A stretch of DNA of 64,000 nt, taken from NCBI RefSeq assembly GCF_009933135.1, contig NZ_MAEH01000021.1:169530-233529 (forward strand), written 5' to 3'. Shown piece after piece: positions 28,030 through 37,284 of the stretch. The notes under the pieces were generated by a model. It saw only the letters and a program-made list of their open reading frames with translations. It made no database searches and was not told the origin of the DNA. This DNA is from Candidatus Enterococcus leclercqii (GTDB lineage Bacteria > Bacillota > Bacilli > Lactobacillales > Enterococcaceae). Each line of letters begins with the position of its first letter. The stretch's first letter is position 1. The position numbers were made by a program, and so were the translations under genes.

Positions 28030-28416
28030 TTTTTCTTCCTCCAGAACCTCTTTATTCAAATACTCTGCTATTCGCAGAAGTTATCTGTTTCCTAAGATTA
28101 TTTCATATCAAAAATAACACAGCAATAGTATTTTGACGTTTTCTTTTTCCCAGTTAAGGAGATTGTCACAGTGGTCTCATATTTAGAATTCACAGTGGCT
28201 GACAATTCCCTGGCTGCAAAAAACATTTCTTTCGTTACCTGATTTTACTGAACATAACGCGCCAGCTTTTGTAACGTTTTCACTTGATCAGCTTCAGTTT
28301 ACCGATATTCCGACCTTGGTACAAGACTTTCCCAGCCGAATTGGTCTACCTTACAAAACTGATAGTAGACGTTCTTTTGCAATCTTAGTTAAAAAACACC
28401 TGTGAAATGAGAGCGC
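28030..28416. other. Intergenic region upstream of the ABC-PASTA operon
   Basis: No supported gene. A plus-strand frame of about 72 codons without a usual start (about 28186-28404) is open but has no ribosome binding site, and no family is recognised. The region should contain the promoter for the minus-strand ABC operon, but no good -35/-10 pair could be picked with confidence. Confidence 0.4.
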
Positions 28417-28448
28417 AAAAAAAGACCGATCAAAAACGACCGGCCTTT
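28417..28448 (-). terminator. Terminator of the yqeG-yqeM operon
   Basis: On the minus strand AAAGGCCGGTC pairs with GATCGGTCTTT (two G-U pairs) around a short T-rich loop, followed by TTTTTTTG, immediately after the methyltransferase stop. Confidence 0.85.
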
Positions 28449-28450
28449 CT

Positions 28451-29197
28451 TCATTTATGGCAGACAAAAAACCAGCGTCTGCTTTTTTCATTTGGTTCAC
28501 TGTCGATAAAGTCAGCATAGCTTTCCACCTTGGAAAAACCAGCATTTTCCAACATCCGTAAATAATCACTATGGGGATAGGTCCGCTCATCATGGATTTC
28601 ATCTTTTCTGAGAAAGAGTTCCGGTACCTCATCGGTTACGGGCGCCTCTTCTGACACAAAAAAGGTCAGAAAGTGCTGGATTGTATCCGGTTCATCCTGA
28701 TAAGACTCCCACAAAAACGCAAACGCATCTGTTTGATAATGGTAGCTGTAATCAGGAAAGACTTCATTTACCTGGTATTGAGAATGGACATCGAACATAA
28801 AAATCCCGTCTTCTTTTAGAACCTGATAAACTTCATCAAAAACCTGTTGGACACTGGGGGCATCCTCCATATAACAGATAGAATCGGAGAAGCAGGTCAC
28901 CGCTTCGAATTCGCCGATTCCGTCCAAATCCATCATGTCGCCTTCTAAAAATTGGATTTCTACCGCCGCTTCATACGCACGATCACTGGCAATCACTAAC
29001 ATTTCTTCCGATAAATCCAAAGCGGTCACATCGTAGCCATCTTTAGCAAAAGCGACAGCCAGAGCCCCTGTCCCGCAGGCCAATTCCAAAACTTGTTTTT
29101 TCCCATCCAGATGTCGTTTGGAAAAAGACAGCCACTTTTCGTAAAGACTGCTGTCCATCACTTCATCATAGACAAAAGCGAATGTCTCATAGGCCAT
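28451..29197 (-). CDS. Class I SAM-dependent methyltransferase (YqeM-like)
   Basis: A 248-residue Rossmann-fold methyltransferase. Motif I is LELACGTGALAVAFA (about 37-51), motif II includes VTALDLSEEML, and motif III includes EGDMMDL. The C-terminal insert is rich in aromatic and acidic residues. It matches YqeM by position as the last gene of the yqeG-to-yqeM operon, starting one base after rsfS. The substrate is not known. Confidence 0.88.
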   Translation of the reverse strand: MAYETFAFVYDEVMDSSLYEKWLSFSKRHLDGKKQVLELACGTGALAVAFAKDGYDVTALDLSEEMLVIASDRAYEAAVEIQFLEGDMMDLDGIGEFEAVTCFSDSICYMEDAPSVQQVFDEVYQVLKEDGIFMFDVHSQYQVNEVFPDYSYHYQTDAFAFLWESYQDEPDTIQHFLTFFVSEEAPVTDEVPELFLRKDEIHDERTYPHSDYLRMLENAGFSKVESYADFIDSEPNEKSRRWFFVCHK

Positions 29198-29198
29198 T

Positions 29199-29555
29199 TT
29201 ATTCTACGACCCACTGGGAAAGATTCACTAATGGTGCATCAGACCAAAGTTTTTCAAGGTTATAAAAGGCCCGCTCATCATTGGAGAAGACATGGACAAT
29301 CACTTCACCCAAGTCAATCAACACCCATTTTGCGCCATCTTTGCCTTCGATTCGTTTCACTTCAATTCCAGCTTCTTCTTCTCTTTCGACTACCTCATCA
29401 ATGATGGCATTGATTTGGCGTTCGTTGCTAGCAGAACAGATAACAAAATAATCCGCCAAAAGTGAAATCTCCCGTACATCCAATGCCAAAAGATCCTCGG
29501 CATGTTTACTATCAGCTGCTTTCACAGCAACTTCTAAAATTCTCTGACTATCTAT
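29199..29555 (-). CDS. rsfS: Ribosomal silencing factor RsfS (apparent AUA start)
   Basis: RsfS binds ribosomal protein uL14 and blocks subunit joining in starved cells. The core is clear: KAADSKHAEDLLALDV, LADYFVICSASNERQ, WVLIDLGEVIVHVF and YNLEKLWSDAP. The first usual start codon in frame is GTG at 29525, which gives 108 residues, has no ribosome binding site and cuts into the first helix. Reading ten codons further upstream gives ATA-GAT-AGT-CAG, which aligns with the Met-Asn-Ser-Arg start of RsfS homologs. It lies 11 bases after AAGGAG and 15 bases from an in-frame stop. The start is therefore placed at ATA (29553-29555), giving 118 residues, the normal length. The identification is firm; the start is inference. 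Confidence 0.9.
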   Translation of the reverse strand: MDSQRILEVAVKAADSKHAEDLLALDVREISLLADYFVICSASNERQINAIIDEVVEREEEAGIEVKRIEGKDGAKWVLIDLGEVIVHVFSNDERAFYNLEKLWSDAPLVNLSQWVVE

Positions 29556-29590
29556 TTTAGGTCACACTCCTTCAATTTTTTCGACAATTG

Positions 29591-30178
29591 TTACTTCCCT
29601 GCAACCCAACGATTATAAGTTTCGATGGTCTCCGGGTAAATTGCTTTTTTTGTTTCCAATAAATGTAACAAGGTATGCTGGGTTTCGTAGCGGACTGCCT
29701 CATCAAGATCCACTAAAGACAGTTCTCGCGCCTTATCGACACCAGGAAAATCTCGGCCAGGCTCAATAAAATCAGCGACATAAATGATCTTATCTAACAG
29801 ACTCATCTCGGCTGCACCAGTAGTATGCAGGCGAATGGCCTGTAAAATCTCCTGATCGTCAATCCCTAGCTCCCGCTGTACAAAGTCTGCACCGACAATA
29901 CCATGCCAGATGGCGTTGTTCCAGTTCAACAAGTCCAAATCAAAGCCGTCACGCTTAATCACCAACTCAAACTCATCATTAGGACGTTCTTTCGCATAGT
30001 CGTGGGTCAAGGCTGCGATAGATGCCTTTTCTGGGGAAGCCCCGTATTTCTCCGCCAAGGCAACCGCCGTTTTCTCTACCCCCAACACATGTTTAAACCG
30101 CTTCTCACTCATATGCATCTGAACCGTTTGCATCAGTAGCTCCCGATTCATCGCTGTGTAATTTCCTTCATATTTCAT
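29591..30178 (-). CDS. yqeK: YqeK HD-domain hydrolase (Ap4A hydrolase family)
   Basis: A 195-residue HD-superfamily protein. Metal-binding residues are visible in FKHVLGVE, ALTHDYAKERP and the WHGIVGADF segment, with a later IYVADFIEPGRDF. YqeK proteins symmetrically hydrolyse diadenosine tetraphosphate, removing an alarmone. The gene overlaps the nadD stop by 11 bases. The ATG at 30178 and a second ATG nine codons later (after GAAGGAAATTACACAGCG) are both possible; the second matches the homologs' MNRE-type start better. Confidence 0.9.
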   Translation of the reverse strand: MKYEGNYTAMNRELLMQTVQMHMSEKRFKHVLGVEKTAVALAEKYGASPEKASIAALTHDYAKERPNDEFELVIKRDGFDLDLLNWNNAIWHGIVGADFVQRELGIDDQEILQAIRLHTTGAAEMSLLDKIIYVADFIEPGRDFPGVDKARELSLVDLDEAVRYETQHTLLHLLETKKAIYPETIETYNRWVAGK

Positions 30179-30809
30179 CTAGGTACAACCCCTTTTCGAT
30201 GATATATTCACGAACTGCCTCCGGGACGTAATAACGAATCGAACAGCCTTGTGCGACTTTTTTACGAATCGTTGTTGAACTGAGGTCCATCAAAGGCACG
30301 TCTACCCAGATGATAGGAAAAGCAGAGGTGTCTGGATAGCCTGGCCGTCTAACGCCAACAAATTGCACCAACTGCAACAATTCATCAATTTTGTACCATT
30401 TCGGTAAATAGGCCACCATGTCCCCACCGATGATAAAATAATAGTCCGTATCCGGATGCTGTGCCTTTAACGCCTTCATCGTATCATAAGTGAAGCTTCT
30501 GCCTTTGCGTTCCAGCTCAGTCTTTTCAATACTTAAAAGCTGATTATCACTAACTGCAGCTTCTAGCATAGCCAATCGATCTGAGGCAGCAATTGTTTTT
30601 TTCTCATCGACATGGGGGGGTAAAAATTCCGGCATGAGTAAAACCTGATCTAATCCCAAAGCATGACCGACTTGATCGGCAATCAACAAGTGGGTATTGT
30701 GGACAGGATTAAAGTTTCCTCCCAAAATTCCTACTTGTTTTCGACAATTGCACTCAGGCTCTGCTTCAGCAACCAGCGTCTCAACACCGTTTGTAAGTTT
30801 GGTCTGCAT
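30168..30809 (-). CDS. nadD: Nicotinate-mononucleotide adenylyltransferase
   Basis: A 213-residue NadD that makes deamido-NAD from NaMN and ATP. The nucleotidyltransferase motif appears as GGNFNPVHNTHLLIAD; the first His and the HxxH-type TH pair are present, with Asn where many homologs have Thr-Phe-Asp. The C-terminal SSTTIRKKVAQG motif is present. About 25 extra residues with CNC precede the catalytic core. The start is ATG at 30809 after GGAGGTGATAACG; an ATG five codons upstream overlaps that ribosome binding site. Confidence 0.94.
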   Translation of the reverse strand: MQTKLTNGVETLVAEAEPECNCRKQVGILGGNFNPVHNTHLLIADQVGHALGLDQVLLMPEFLPPHVDEKKTIAASDRLAMLEAAVSDNQLLSIEKTELERKGRSFTYDTMKALKAQHPDTDYYFIIGGDMVAYLPKWYKIDELLQLVQFVGVRRPGYPDTSAFPIIWVDVPLMDLSSTTIRKKVAQGCSIRYYVPEAVREYIIEKGLYLDEI

Positions 30810-30851
30810 CGTTATCACCTCCATCAGTAACCGATGCGCGGCGACTTATTT

Positions 30852-31163
30852 TCAAATCGCTTTTACTTCTTGAGACAGTTTTTGGTATTTTTCTTTGGAT
30901 GATGCTTTATACAAAACCACTACCCGTCCGATAATCTGAACGATTTCACAACCGATCTGATTCTTCAAGACATCCGCCACATCTTCGGCAATCTCGTCAG
31001 TGTTTTGCAGCAAAGTAATCTTGATTAACTCACGCTTTTCCAGTGCTTCTTTGATCTGCGTGATCATTGCCTCATTCAATCCGCCTTTACCTACTTGAAA
31101 AATTGGTTGCAGGTGATGGGCTTTGCTACGTAAGAAACGCTTTTGTTTTCCTCTTAATTCCAT
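30852..31163 (-). CDS. yhbY: YhbY CRM-domain RNA-binding protein
   Basis: A 103-residue single CRM domain protein that associates with pre-50S ribosomes. The GKGGLNEAMITQIKEALEKRELIKI segment contains the conserved GxxG RNA-binding loop (VGKGG). The start is ATG at 31163 after AGAGGATATT; an ATG seven codons upstream lacks a ribosome binding site. It is followed by nadD. Confidence 0.93.
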   Translation of the reverse strand: MELRGKQKRFLRSKAHHLQPIFQVGKGGLNEAMITQIKEALEKRELIKITLLQNTDEIAEDVADVLKNQIGCEIVQIIGRVVVLYKASSKEKYQKLSQEVKAI

Positions 31164-31214
31164 AATATCCTCTTTTCTCTTCAAGATGCTAATTTATCCG
31201 CATCCACACTCACT

Positions 31215-31243
31215 ATTATACAAAAACCACGGCCCAGATTAAA
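31215..31243 (-). promoter_or_regulatory. Possible internal promoter upstream of yhbY
   Basis: On the minus strand TTTAAT (31238-31243) and TATAAT (31215-31220) are 17 bases apart, in the 130-base gap between yqeH and yhbY. It would allow yhbY-nadD-yqeK-rsfS-yqeM to be transcribed separately. Confidence 0.5.
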
Positions 31244-31293
31244 CCGAGAGTACCGGTTTTCTGAGAATTTGAAAGTACATTATAGATTAGCCT

Positions 31294-32430
31294 TTAGACC
31301 AGTGCTTTGCGCCGCAAGACATCTACCCCTTTAGGAGCCCAACCGCAAACGATACCTGGCTCTTGTACCGTCACCCAACCAAGACCCGCAAATACAATAT
31401 CGGTCTTTTCCTTAATTGAAAACTCAAAACGAACAAGTGGTGGAAATTCTGCCACTTCATCAGGACGTGGCGGTTGCAAAAGTCCTCCCACATGCTTTTC
31501 ATAGAAAGCATCTGCCTTTTCCAGTTTGGTGCGGTGAATCTCAATATCATTAGCCATATAAGCAATGAAAGAACTCCGCTCACCGCTAACAAAGTCAAAA
31601 CGAGCCAAGCCGCCAAAAAAGAGAGTTTGTCCCGGATTCAACTGATAAACTTTGGGCTTGATTTCTTTAGCCGGAGCAATGATTTTCAAATCTTTTTTTC
31701 CTAAATAATGAGCCATTTGATGTCGGTGAATGATGCCTGGTGTATCAATCAAAAAGTGACCATCATCCAGGGGAATCTCAATTTTGTCCAGAGTCGTTCC
31801 AGGAAACCGCGAAGTCGTAATTAAGTCTTTAATTCCGGCTGTCTGTTTGATGATTGCGTTAATCAGTGTCGACTTGCCCACATTGGTCACACCAACCACA
31901 TAAACATCCCGCCCCTTGCGATATTTTTCAATGGTTTTCAATAACAGATCCATCTCTTGAGGCTTTTTCGCGCTGGTCAACAGAACATCTGTCGGTCGTA
32001 AACCGGCTTCATGGGCCCGTTCCCGCATCCATTGAGTCAGTTTTGGTTTCTTCAATGATTTTGGTAAAATATCGACTTTGTTTCCTACTAATAAAACTGG
32101 ATTGTCACCTACAAACCGGTGCAGTCCGGGAATCAGTGAACCGTTGAAATCAAAAATATCGACGACATTGACAATCAACGCTTCTTTTTGCCCAAGTTCA
32201 TTTAACAAACGTAAAAAATCATCATCTGTTAAGGAGACATCCTGAATTTCATTGTAATGTCGCAAGCGAAAACAGCGTTGGCAATAAACTTCGCCGCTTT
32301 CGATGCCTTTTTCCAATGCTGATTTTGGTGTGTAGCCCAACTTATCTGGGGCATCGGTCTGGATCACCGCGCCGCAACCAATACAATGTAACGCTTCTGC
32401 TTCCTCGATGTTCATTTGTTTATCTGTCAT
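31294..32430 (-). CDS. yqeH: YqeH circularly permuted GTPase (30S assembly)
   Basis: A 378-residue GTPase with permuted motif order: G4 NKVD (about 117), then G1 GVTNVGKST, then G3 DTPG. An N-terminal zinc finger has CIGCG and CQRC. YqeH proteins act in 30S subunit assembly. GAGGTGAATTGA precedes the ATG, which overlaps the end of yqeG by 11 bases. The aroE gene that sits in this operon in Bacillus is absent here. Confidence 0.95.
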   Translation of the reverse strand: MTDKQMNIEEAEALHCIGCGAVIQTDAPDKLGYTPKSALEKGIESGEVYCQRCFRLRHYNEIQDVSLTDDDFLRLLNELGQKEALIVNVVDIFDFNGSLIPGLHRFVGDNPVLLVGNKVDILPKSLKKPKLTQWMRERAHEAGLRPTDVLLTSAKKPQEMDLLLKTIEKYRKGRDVYVVGVTNVGKSTLINAIIKQTAGIKDLITTSRFPGTTLDKIEIPLDDGHFLIDTPGIIHRHQMAHYLGKKDLKIIAPAKEIKPKVYQLNPGQTLFFGGLARFDFVSGERSSFIAYMANDIEIHRTKLEKADAFYEKHVGGLLQPPRPDEVAEFPPLVRFEFSIKEKTDIVFAGLGWVTVQEPGIVCGWAPKGVDVLRRKALV

Positions 32431-32953
32431 TCAATTCACCTCGCCAGACCATGTCCGGATGTTTTTTCTGCAAGTGTTTCATTACTCTGGCCTCAAAGAA
32501 ACGGTTGATTCGCGTATTCCAACCATCAGTATCCACCACTGGACGCACCAGAATGCTTCTGACTTTTGCTGAATTGGCTGCTTTGATGTCAGTCATCAGC
32601 TGATCGCCTACCATGACAACCTCTTTTGAAGACAGGCCCAATTTGTGATAAGCTTGCTTGATTCCTCGAGCAAAAGGCTTGAGAGCACGGGAAGTGTAGT
32701 CTAGCCCAAAAGGTTCAATAGCTTTGGCAACACGTTGGGCATTGTTGTTAGAAACCACTACCACTGGTATTCCAGCTGCCTCCATTTGTGCCAACCAGTG
32801 ACGCAGTTCTTCGGTGCCATCAGGATTGTTCCAGGCGATGAGCGTATTGTCGAGGTCTGTCAAAACAGCCTTGATACCCAGTGCCTGCAATTGTTGTGGC
32901 GTGATCTGATAGATGGCTTCTACCATCCAAGTTGGTTTATAGCTTGAAAACAT
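32420..32953 (-). CDS. yqeG: YqeG HAD phosphatase
   Basis: A 177-residue HAD-family phosphatase of the YqeG/PGP-phosphatase group. Motif I is LTDLDNTLI (Asp nucleophile about 35), motif II is VVVSNNN, and motif III/IV is MVGDQLMTDIKAA. Family members dephosphorylate phosphatidylglycerophosphate or similar substrates. AAAGGAGCAGTT precedes the ATG. It is the first gene of the yqe operon. Confidence 0.92.
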   Translation of the reverse strand: MFSSYKPTWMVEAIYQITPQQLQALGIKAVLTDLDNTLIAWNNPDGTEELRHWLAQMEAAGIPVVVVSNNNAQRVAKAIEPFGLDYTSRALKPFARGIKQAYHKLGLSSKEVVMVGDQLMTDIKAANSAKVRSILVRPVVDTDGWNTRINRFFEARVMKHLQKKHPDMVWRGELNDR

Positions 32954-33010
32954 AACTGCTCCTTTGATTTAAACATGTCCGCAACCGCTGCAAACAAGAA
33001 TTCTTTTCTC

Positions 33011-33040
33011 AAAAAGAGGAGTACATCACCTGCACTCCTC
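33011..33040 (-). terminator. Terminator of the heterodimeric ABC exporter operon
   Basis: On the minus strand GAGGAGT pairs with ACTCCTC around an 11-base loop and is followed by TTTTTGAG. It lies 65 bases after the stop of the second exporter gene. Confidence 0.75.
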
Positions 33041-33104
33041 AAACGCTGATTATACAACAAAAGTCACGAAAAGACTAGTAAGCCTTTCGTTATTTAGCTT
33101 TCTT

Positions 33105-34910
33105 TTAGGTTTGCGGCAGATCAAACTGCGCTTGATAAAGACGTTCATAAAAACCTTTAGCTGCCAACAATTGTTGATGAGTTCCCTGTTCAACGATTCG
33201 TCCTTGGTCAACTACTAAAATCAGATCAGCATTGCGGATAGTCGACAACCGATGGGCAATCACAAAGGAAGTTTTTCCCTTCATCAATTGCGTCATAGCT
33301 TGCTGGATCAGCAGTTCCGTTTGGGTATCGACATTTGAAGTTGCCTCGTCCAAGATCAGCAGATCGGCATCGAGGAGCATCGCTCTTGCAATTGTCAACA
33401 ACTGCTTTTGTCCCTGTGAAATAGCCGTCCCATCCTCTGAAATCACCGTGTCATAGCCCTTTGGCAACGACATGATGAATTCGTGGACATGGGCTGCCTG
33501 AGCGGCTTTCACCACCGCTGCAAAGTCAGCCGCATCATTGCCATAAGCCAGATTTTCATAAACAGTCCCGGTAAACAGCCAGGTATCCTGTAACACCATT
33601 GCATACCGCTTTCTAAGACTAGCACGGGTCACTTGTCTCGAATCATGGCCATCTAGCGTAATTTCTCCGGAATCCACATCATAAAAACGCATTAGCAGAT
33701 TGACGATGGTGGTCTTGCCGGCACCCGTTGGACCGACGATTGCCACCAGATCGCCGGCTTTTGCCTTCAACTGCAAGTCTTTGATGATTGGCCGCCCAGG
33801 ATCATAGGAAAAATCAACATTTTGAAACACCACATCTCCTTTAGCGTGATCCAAAACCAGGGCTTCGGGATCATCTGCTTTTTCTGGTTCCTCATCCAAT
33901 AAGCGAAAGACACGCTCAGCAGCAGCCAATGCCGATTGTAATTCGCTGAAAATATTCGCCATTTCATTGATTGGTCCAGAAAATTTGCGGGAGTATAGAA
34001 CAAAGGAAGAAACTTTGCCTAATGACAGCTGCCCTCTCAAAAAGAGCAATGCGCCGAAGACACTGATCAGTGATAAAGAAAGATTGTTGATAAAATTCAC
34101 CGAAGGACCCGTCATACTGCCGTAGTATTCCGCATTGTAGTACGCATTCACTGCCTCTTCATTTTTAACGGCAAAACGGTCAATCATCGTAGCTTCCTGG
34201 TGATAGATTTTGATGGTCTGTTGACCGGACAAGGTTTCTTCAACAAAGCCGTTTAACTCCCCTAATTTACGACTGCGCATGCGAAACAGCGGCCGAAATT
34301 TTTTCATCAAAAAGTGCGTCAACAAAATTGCCGCAGGAACCGTGACTACAAAGACCAAGACCAGGGGCGGAGAAATGATAATCATCATCGCCAAAGAGCC
34401 AAAAACGGTTACCATGCTACTCAAAACCTGAACAGAATCGCTAGTCAGTGACGTATTGATTGTATCGATATCGTAGCTCATCCGGCTGATGATATCCCCT
34501 GTCTGATTTTGATCAAAATAGCGGATTGGCAGCGTCATCAGCTTATCAAAGACATCTCGACGCAGCGTAGAGACGATGCGCTGACTCAGATAAATCATCA
34601 AGCGACTGATGATATAGCTCAAAATTGCAGAGGCCAAATAGAAGGCAATCATCCAGCCGCAATAAAAGAATACTTTGGGAAAATCAACTTTTCCCGGCCC
34701 CAGTTGAATAGCATCAATTCCATAGCCGGACAAAAGTGGTCCCACTAGTGCAAATAAATTGGCCGCCATCATTAAAAGTGCCGCTAGTAAAAAAAGCCAC
34801 TTCAATTCATAGAGGTATCGCCAAAGTCGCAACAGGGTTTTTCGTCGATTACCTGGCTTTTGCGAGGTATCTGCTGCTTGTTGACCGATCGGATTTTTTC
34901 TAGCTGACAA
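33105..34910 (-). CDS. Heterodimeric ABC exporter half-transporter with canonical Walker B
   Basis: A 601-residue half-transporter with six transmembrane segments (about 40-320) and an ATPase domain. Walker A is GPTGAGKTT and Walker B is LLILDEATSNVD, with the catalytic Glu. The signature is degenerate (AISQGQKQL instead of LSGGQ), as in heterodimeric multidrug exporters of the LmrCD/BmrCD type. The start is taken as TTG at 34910: AGGAGGAG lies six bases upstream, and it overlaps the previous stop by 11 bases. An upstream in-frame ATG (34967) would lie 68 bases inside the preceding gene without a ribosome binding site. The likely role is export of hydrophobic drugs or lipids, together with the next gene. 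Confidence 0.92.
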   Translation of the reverse strand: MSARKNPIGQQAADTSQKPGNRRKTLLRLWRYLYELKWLFLLAALLMMAANLFALVGPLLSGYGIDAIQLGPGKVDFPKVFFYCGWMIAFYLASAILSYIISRLMIYLSQRIVSTLRRDVFDKLMTLPIRYFDQNQTGDIISRMSYDIDTINTSLTSDSVQVLSSMVTVFGSLAMMIIISPPLVLVFVVTVPAAILLTHFLMKKFRPLFRMRSRKLGELNGFVEETLSGQQTIKIYHQEATMIDRFAVKNEEAVNAYYNAEYYGSMTGPSVNFINNLSLSLISVFGALLFLRGQLSLGKVSSFVLYSRKFSGPINEMANIFSELQSALAAAERVFRLLDEEPEKADDPEALVLDHAKGDVVFQNVDFSYDPGRPIIKDLQLKAKAGDLVAIVGPTGAGKTTIVNLLMRFYDVDSGEITLDGHDSRQVTRASLRKRYAMVLQDTWLFTGTVYENLAYGNDAADFAAVVKAAQAAHVHEFIMSLPKGYDTVISEDGTAISQGQKQLLTIARAMLLDADLLILDEATSNVDTQTELLIQQAMTQLMKGKTSFVIAHRLSTIRNADLILVVDQGRIVEQGTHQQLLAAKGFYERLYQAQFDLPQT

Positions 34911-36618
34911 TGGCTTCTCCTCCTGTCTGTCCTTGATAGATGGCTTGATAAACTTCATTTTCAGCAAGTAGTTCCGTGTGACTTCCTATCCCAATAATCT
35001 GACCGGCTGCCAACAACAGAATCTTGTCCGCATGTTGGATTGAGCTGATTCGCTGCGCAATAATGATCTTAGTGGAAGAAGCAAACTGCTCTCGCAAGAC
35101 CTTGCGCAACCGCGCATCCGTTTTGTAGTCCAAGGCACTGGCAGAGTCGTCCAAGAGCAAAAGCGCAGGATGACCCACCATCGCCCGAGCCAATAATACT
35201 CGTTGTTTTTGTCCGCCGCTGAGATTGGCCCCTTTTGATTCCAGGTGATACGACAGCGTTCCTGGAAGCTGACTGACAAACTCCTCTGCCTGGGCATTGC
35301 GAATGGCTTCCCAAATTTCTTCATCGGTAAACGTCCGACCAAAAGCGATGTTCTCCCTCAGAGTATCGGCAAAAATCACATCTTTTTGCAGTACCACACC
35401 AAACTGCGGGTAGAATTTGGCAGCCTCATAACTTCTCAGGTCCTGACCTGCCAAAATTATCTGTCCACCAGTCGGATCATATAGACGCAAAAGTAGTTTG
35501 GCAATCGTTGATTTACCGCTACCAGTCGCGCCAAGGATCCCCAATGTTTCTCCTTTTGCTACTTCAAAATTAAGACCTTTCAATGTTTGCCCAGCAGCAG
35601 GATAATGAAAATCGACATTGTGAAAAGCTAGATAGGCTTGTGAGTCTTCTGTGTTATGTGCTTGTGTTTGCAATAATTGCGGCTCTTTAATCACTGCTGC
35701 AATCCGATCTGCTGAAGCAATTCCTCGAGAAAAAACGGTAAAGATACGGGTGACAGACAACATAGCATTCAAAATGATTGTAAAATAGGTCAAAAACGCG
35801 ACAATTACTCCCGGTTGGGTCAGTGATTCATTGACGCGGTAGGCACTTACCAAGATTACCAGTGTCAATCCAAGATTCAAAAAAAGATCCATCAACGGTG
35901 GAGTCGCTGCCATTGTCACATTGGCAGCCGTTTCTGCATCCACTAACGCCTGATTCACTGTTTTAAATCGTTTTTTCTCATAGTCAGCTTTTGATAGTGC
36001 TTTGACCACTCGTGCGCCACTGATATTTTCTCGTACCGTTCGCACCAGCTCGTCGACTCTAGTTTGTTGCTGGCTGAACAGTGGAATCCCTTTACGAGAG
36101 ATTTTTGTCACCACAAGAATCGTTAGCGGCAAAAGCGACAACAATACTAAAGTCAGGACCGGGTCTAAAGTAAACGTGATAAAGATTCCGCCAATTAGAA
36201 GAATTGGTGCCCGGATACCTAGTCGTTGCACCATTCCCACTGTCTGATGAATATTGTATGTATCCGTGGTCAAGCGAGAAACCAGTGATGGCACTGAGAT
36301 ATCCTCTACTTGGGCCGTCGCTAAGCTGCTGACTTTTGCAAACAAATCTGCACGAACTCGCTGCGTGGTATCTCTAGCCACTCGTGCTGCCATGCGGTTA
36401 GCCACAATATTTGTCACAATCGCAATCACCGAGCAGAGCACCATCACGCCTCCCCATAAGTAAACTTGCTGGACTTGTCGCAAAGGTATCACACTATCAA
36501 TGATGTATGCCAAAATCCACGGCAGTAAAAGATCCATAATCGTCCCCAAAAACTTGATGGACACCCCCACTGCCATTCGACCAAAATACGGTCGTACATA
36601 TGAAATCAAAAAATTCAT
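34900..36618 (-). CDS. Heterodimeric ABC exporter half-transporter with degenerate Walker B
   Basis: A 572-residue half-transporter with six transmembrane segments and an ATPase domain. Walker A is GATGSGKST, and the signature is [15 protein letters not shown], intact. The residue after Walker B is Asp (LLLLDDSASALD) instead of the catalytic Glu, so this subunit holds the non-hydrolysing site. Together with the partner's altered signature this gives the usual one-active-site heterodimer. The start is ATG at 36618 after AGGAGGATACA; an ATG eight codons earlier is unsupported. It is the first gene after the MarR regulator on the same strand, 157 bases downstream. Confidence 0.93.
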   Translation of the reverse strand: MNFLISYVRPYFGRMAVGVSIKFLGTIMDLLLPWILAYIIDSVIPLRQVQQVYLWGGVMVLCSVIAIVTNIVANRMAARVARDTTQRVRADLFAKVSSLATAQVEDISVPSLVSRLTTDTYNIHQTVGMVQRLGIRAPILLIGGIFITFTLDPVLTLVLLSLLPLTILVVTKISRKGIPLFSQQQTRVDELVRTVRENISGARVVKALSKADYEKKRFKTVNQALVDAETAANVTMAATPPLMDLFLNLGLTLVILVSAYRVNESLTQPGVIVAFLTYFTIILNAMLSVTRIFTVFSRGIASADRIAAVIKEPQLLQTQAHNTEDSQAYLAFHNVDFHYPAAGQTLKGLNFEVAKGETLGILGATGSGKSTIAKLLLRLYDPTGGQIILAGQDLRSYEAAKFYPQFGVVLQKDVIFADTLRENIAFGRTFTDEEIWEAIRNAQAEEFVSQLPGTLSYHLESKGANLSGGQKQRVLLARAMVGHPALLLLDDSASALDYKTDARLRKVLREQFASSTKIIIAQRISSIQHADKILLLAAGQIIGIGSHTELLAENEVYQAIYQGQTGGEAIVS

Positions 36619-36774
36619 TGTATCCTCCTTTATTCCATTCAAATACGCCTCACCAGCTAACTTATTAATTTGAGAACAATAGTCAGCAACAGCTACGCTT
36701 TATGAGAAGCTGATGTAACCAAACAGCAGGCAGGCTTTGCGAAATCAATTAGACAACTCCTACAAATCTCCGTT

Positions 36775-37215
36775 TTAAAGCTCCTTTTGATCTTCTGCCA
36801 ATAAACGTTGTCCTCGCTCCATCAGTGCAGCCAGCTCCTGTAATAAACGATCTCGCTCTTTTTCTGGCAGTTCTGCCAACAGCTGATCATTCCAGCGAGA
36901 CAAAATTTTTCGAATCTCAGGTTCCACGGCTTTTGCTTTGTCAGTGGGATAAATCTCCAACTTGCGGGCATCACTAACAGCTGCCTTTCTTATGATAAAT
37001 CCCTCTTTCTCCAGAAAAGCCAACTGCCGGGCAACATTACTTTTATTGACAAAAATTGTTTTGGCTAATCGGTCTTGCGTGATCCCTGGTTGGCGACAGA
37101 TATTCAATATATAGGTGTGATGGATTCCGCCAAGACCATATTTTTTCAGCTCTTTTTCTCGATAAAGCTGAGATAGGCGGGCGATTCGATTGATGTAGCG
37201 CATCGTTGACTCCAT
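36775..37215 (-). CDS. MarR-family regulator of the ABC exporter
   Basis: A 146-residue MarR protein. The winged helix includes ITQDRLAKTIFVNKSNVARQLAFLEKEGFI and the wing AAVSDARKLEIYPT. GAGGGTTTTGCT precedes the ATG. It lies upstream of the two exporter genes on the same strand, with a palindromic operator behind it, so it probably represses the exporter and itself. The inducing compound is unknown. Confidence 0.88.
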   Translation of the reverse strand: MESTMRYINRIARLSQLYREKELKKYGLGGIHHTYILNICRQPGITQDRLAKTIFVNKSNVARQLAFLEKEGFIIRKAAVSDARKLEIYPTDKAKAVEPEIRKILSRWNDQLLAELPEKERDRLLQELAALMERGQRLLAEDQKEL

Positions 37216-37284
37216 AGCAAAACCCTCATTTTCTGTAGTTTGTCATTTGCGAAGCTAAAATTTCCCAACAATTTAAGGATAGCG

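Noticed and set aside
28186..28404. 72-codon open plus-strand frame with protein-like composition
   Set aside because: It lacks a usual start codon and a ribosome binding site, and no family is recognised. It may be a chance open stretch or an old gene fragment.
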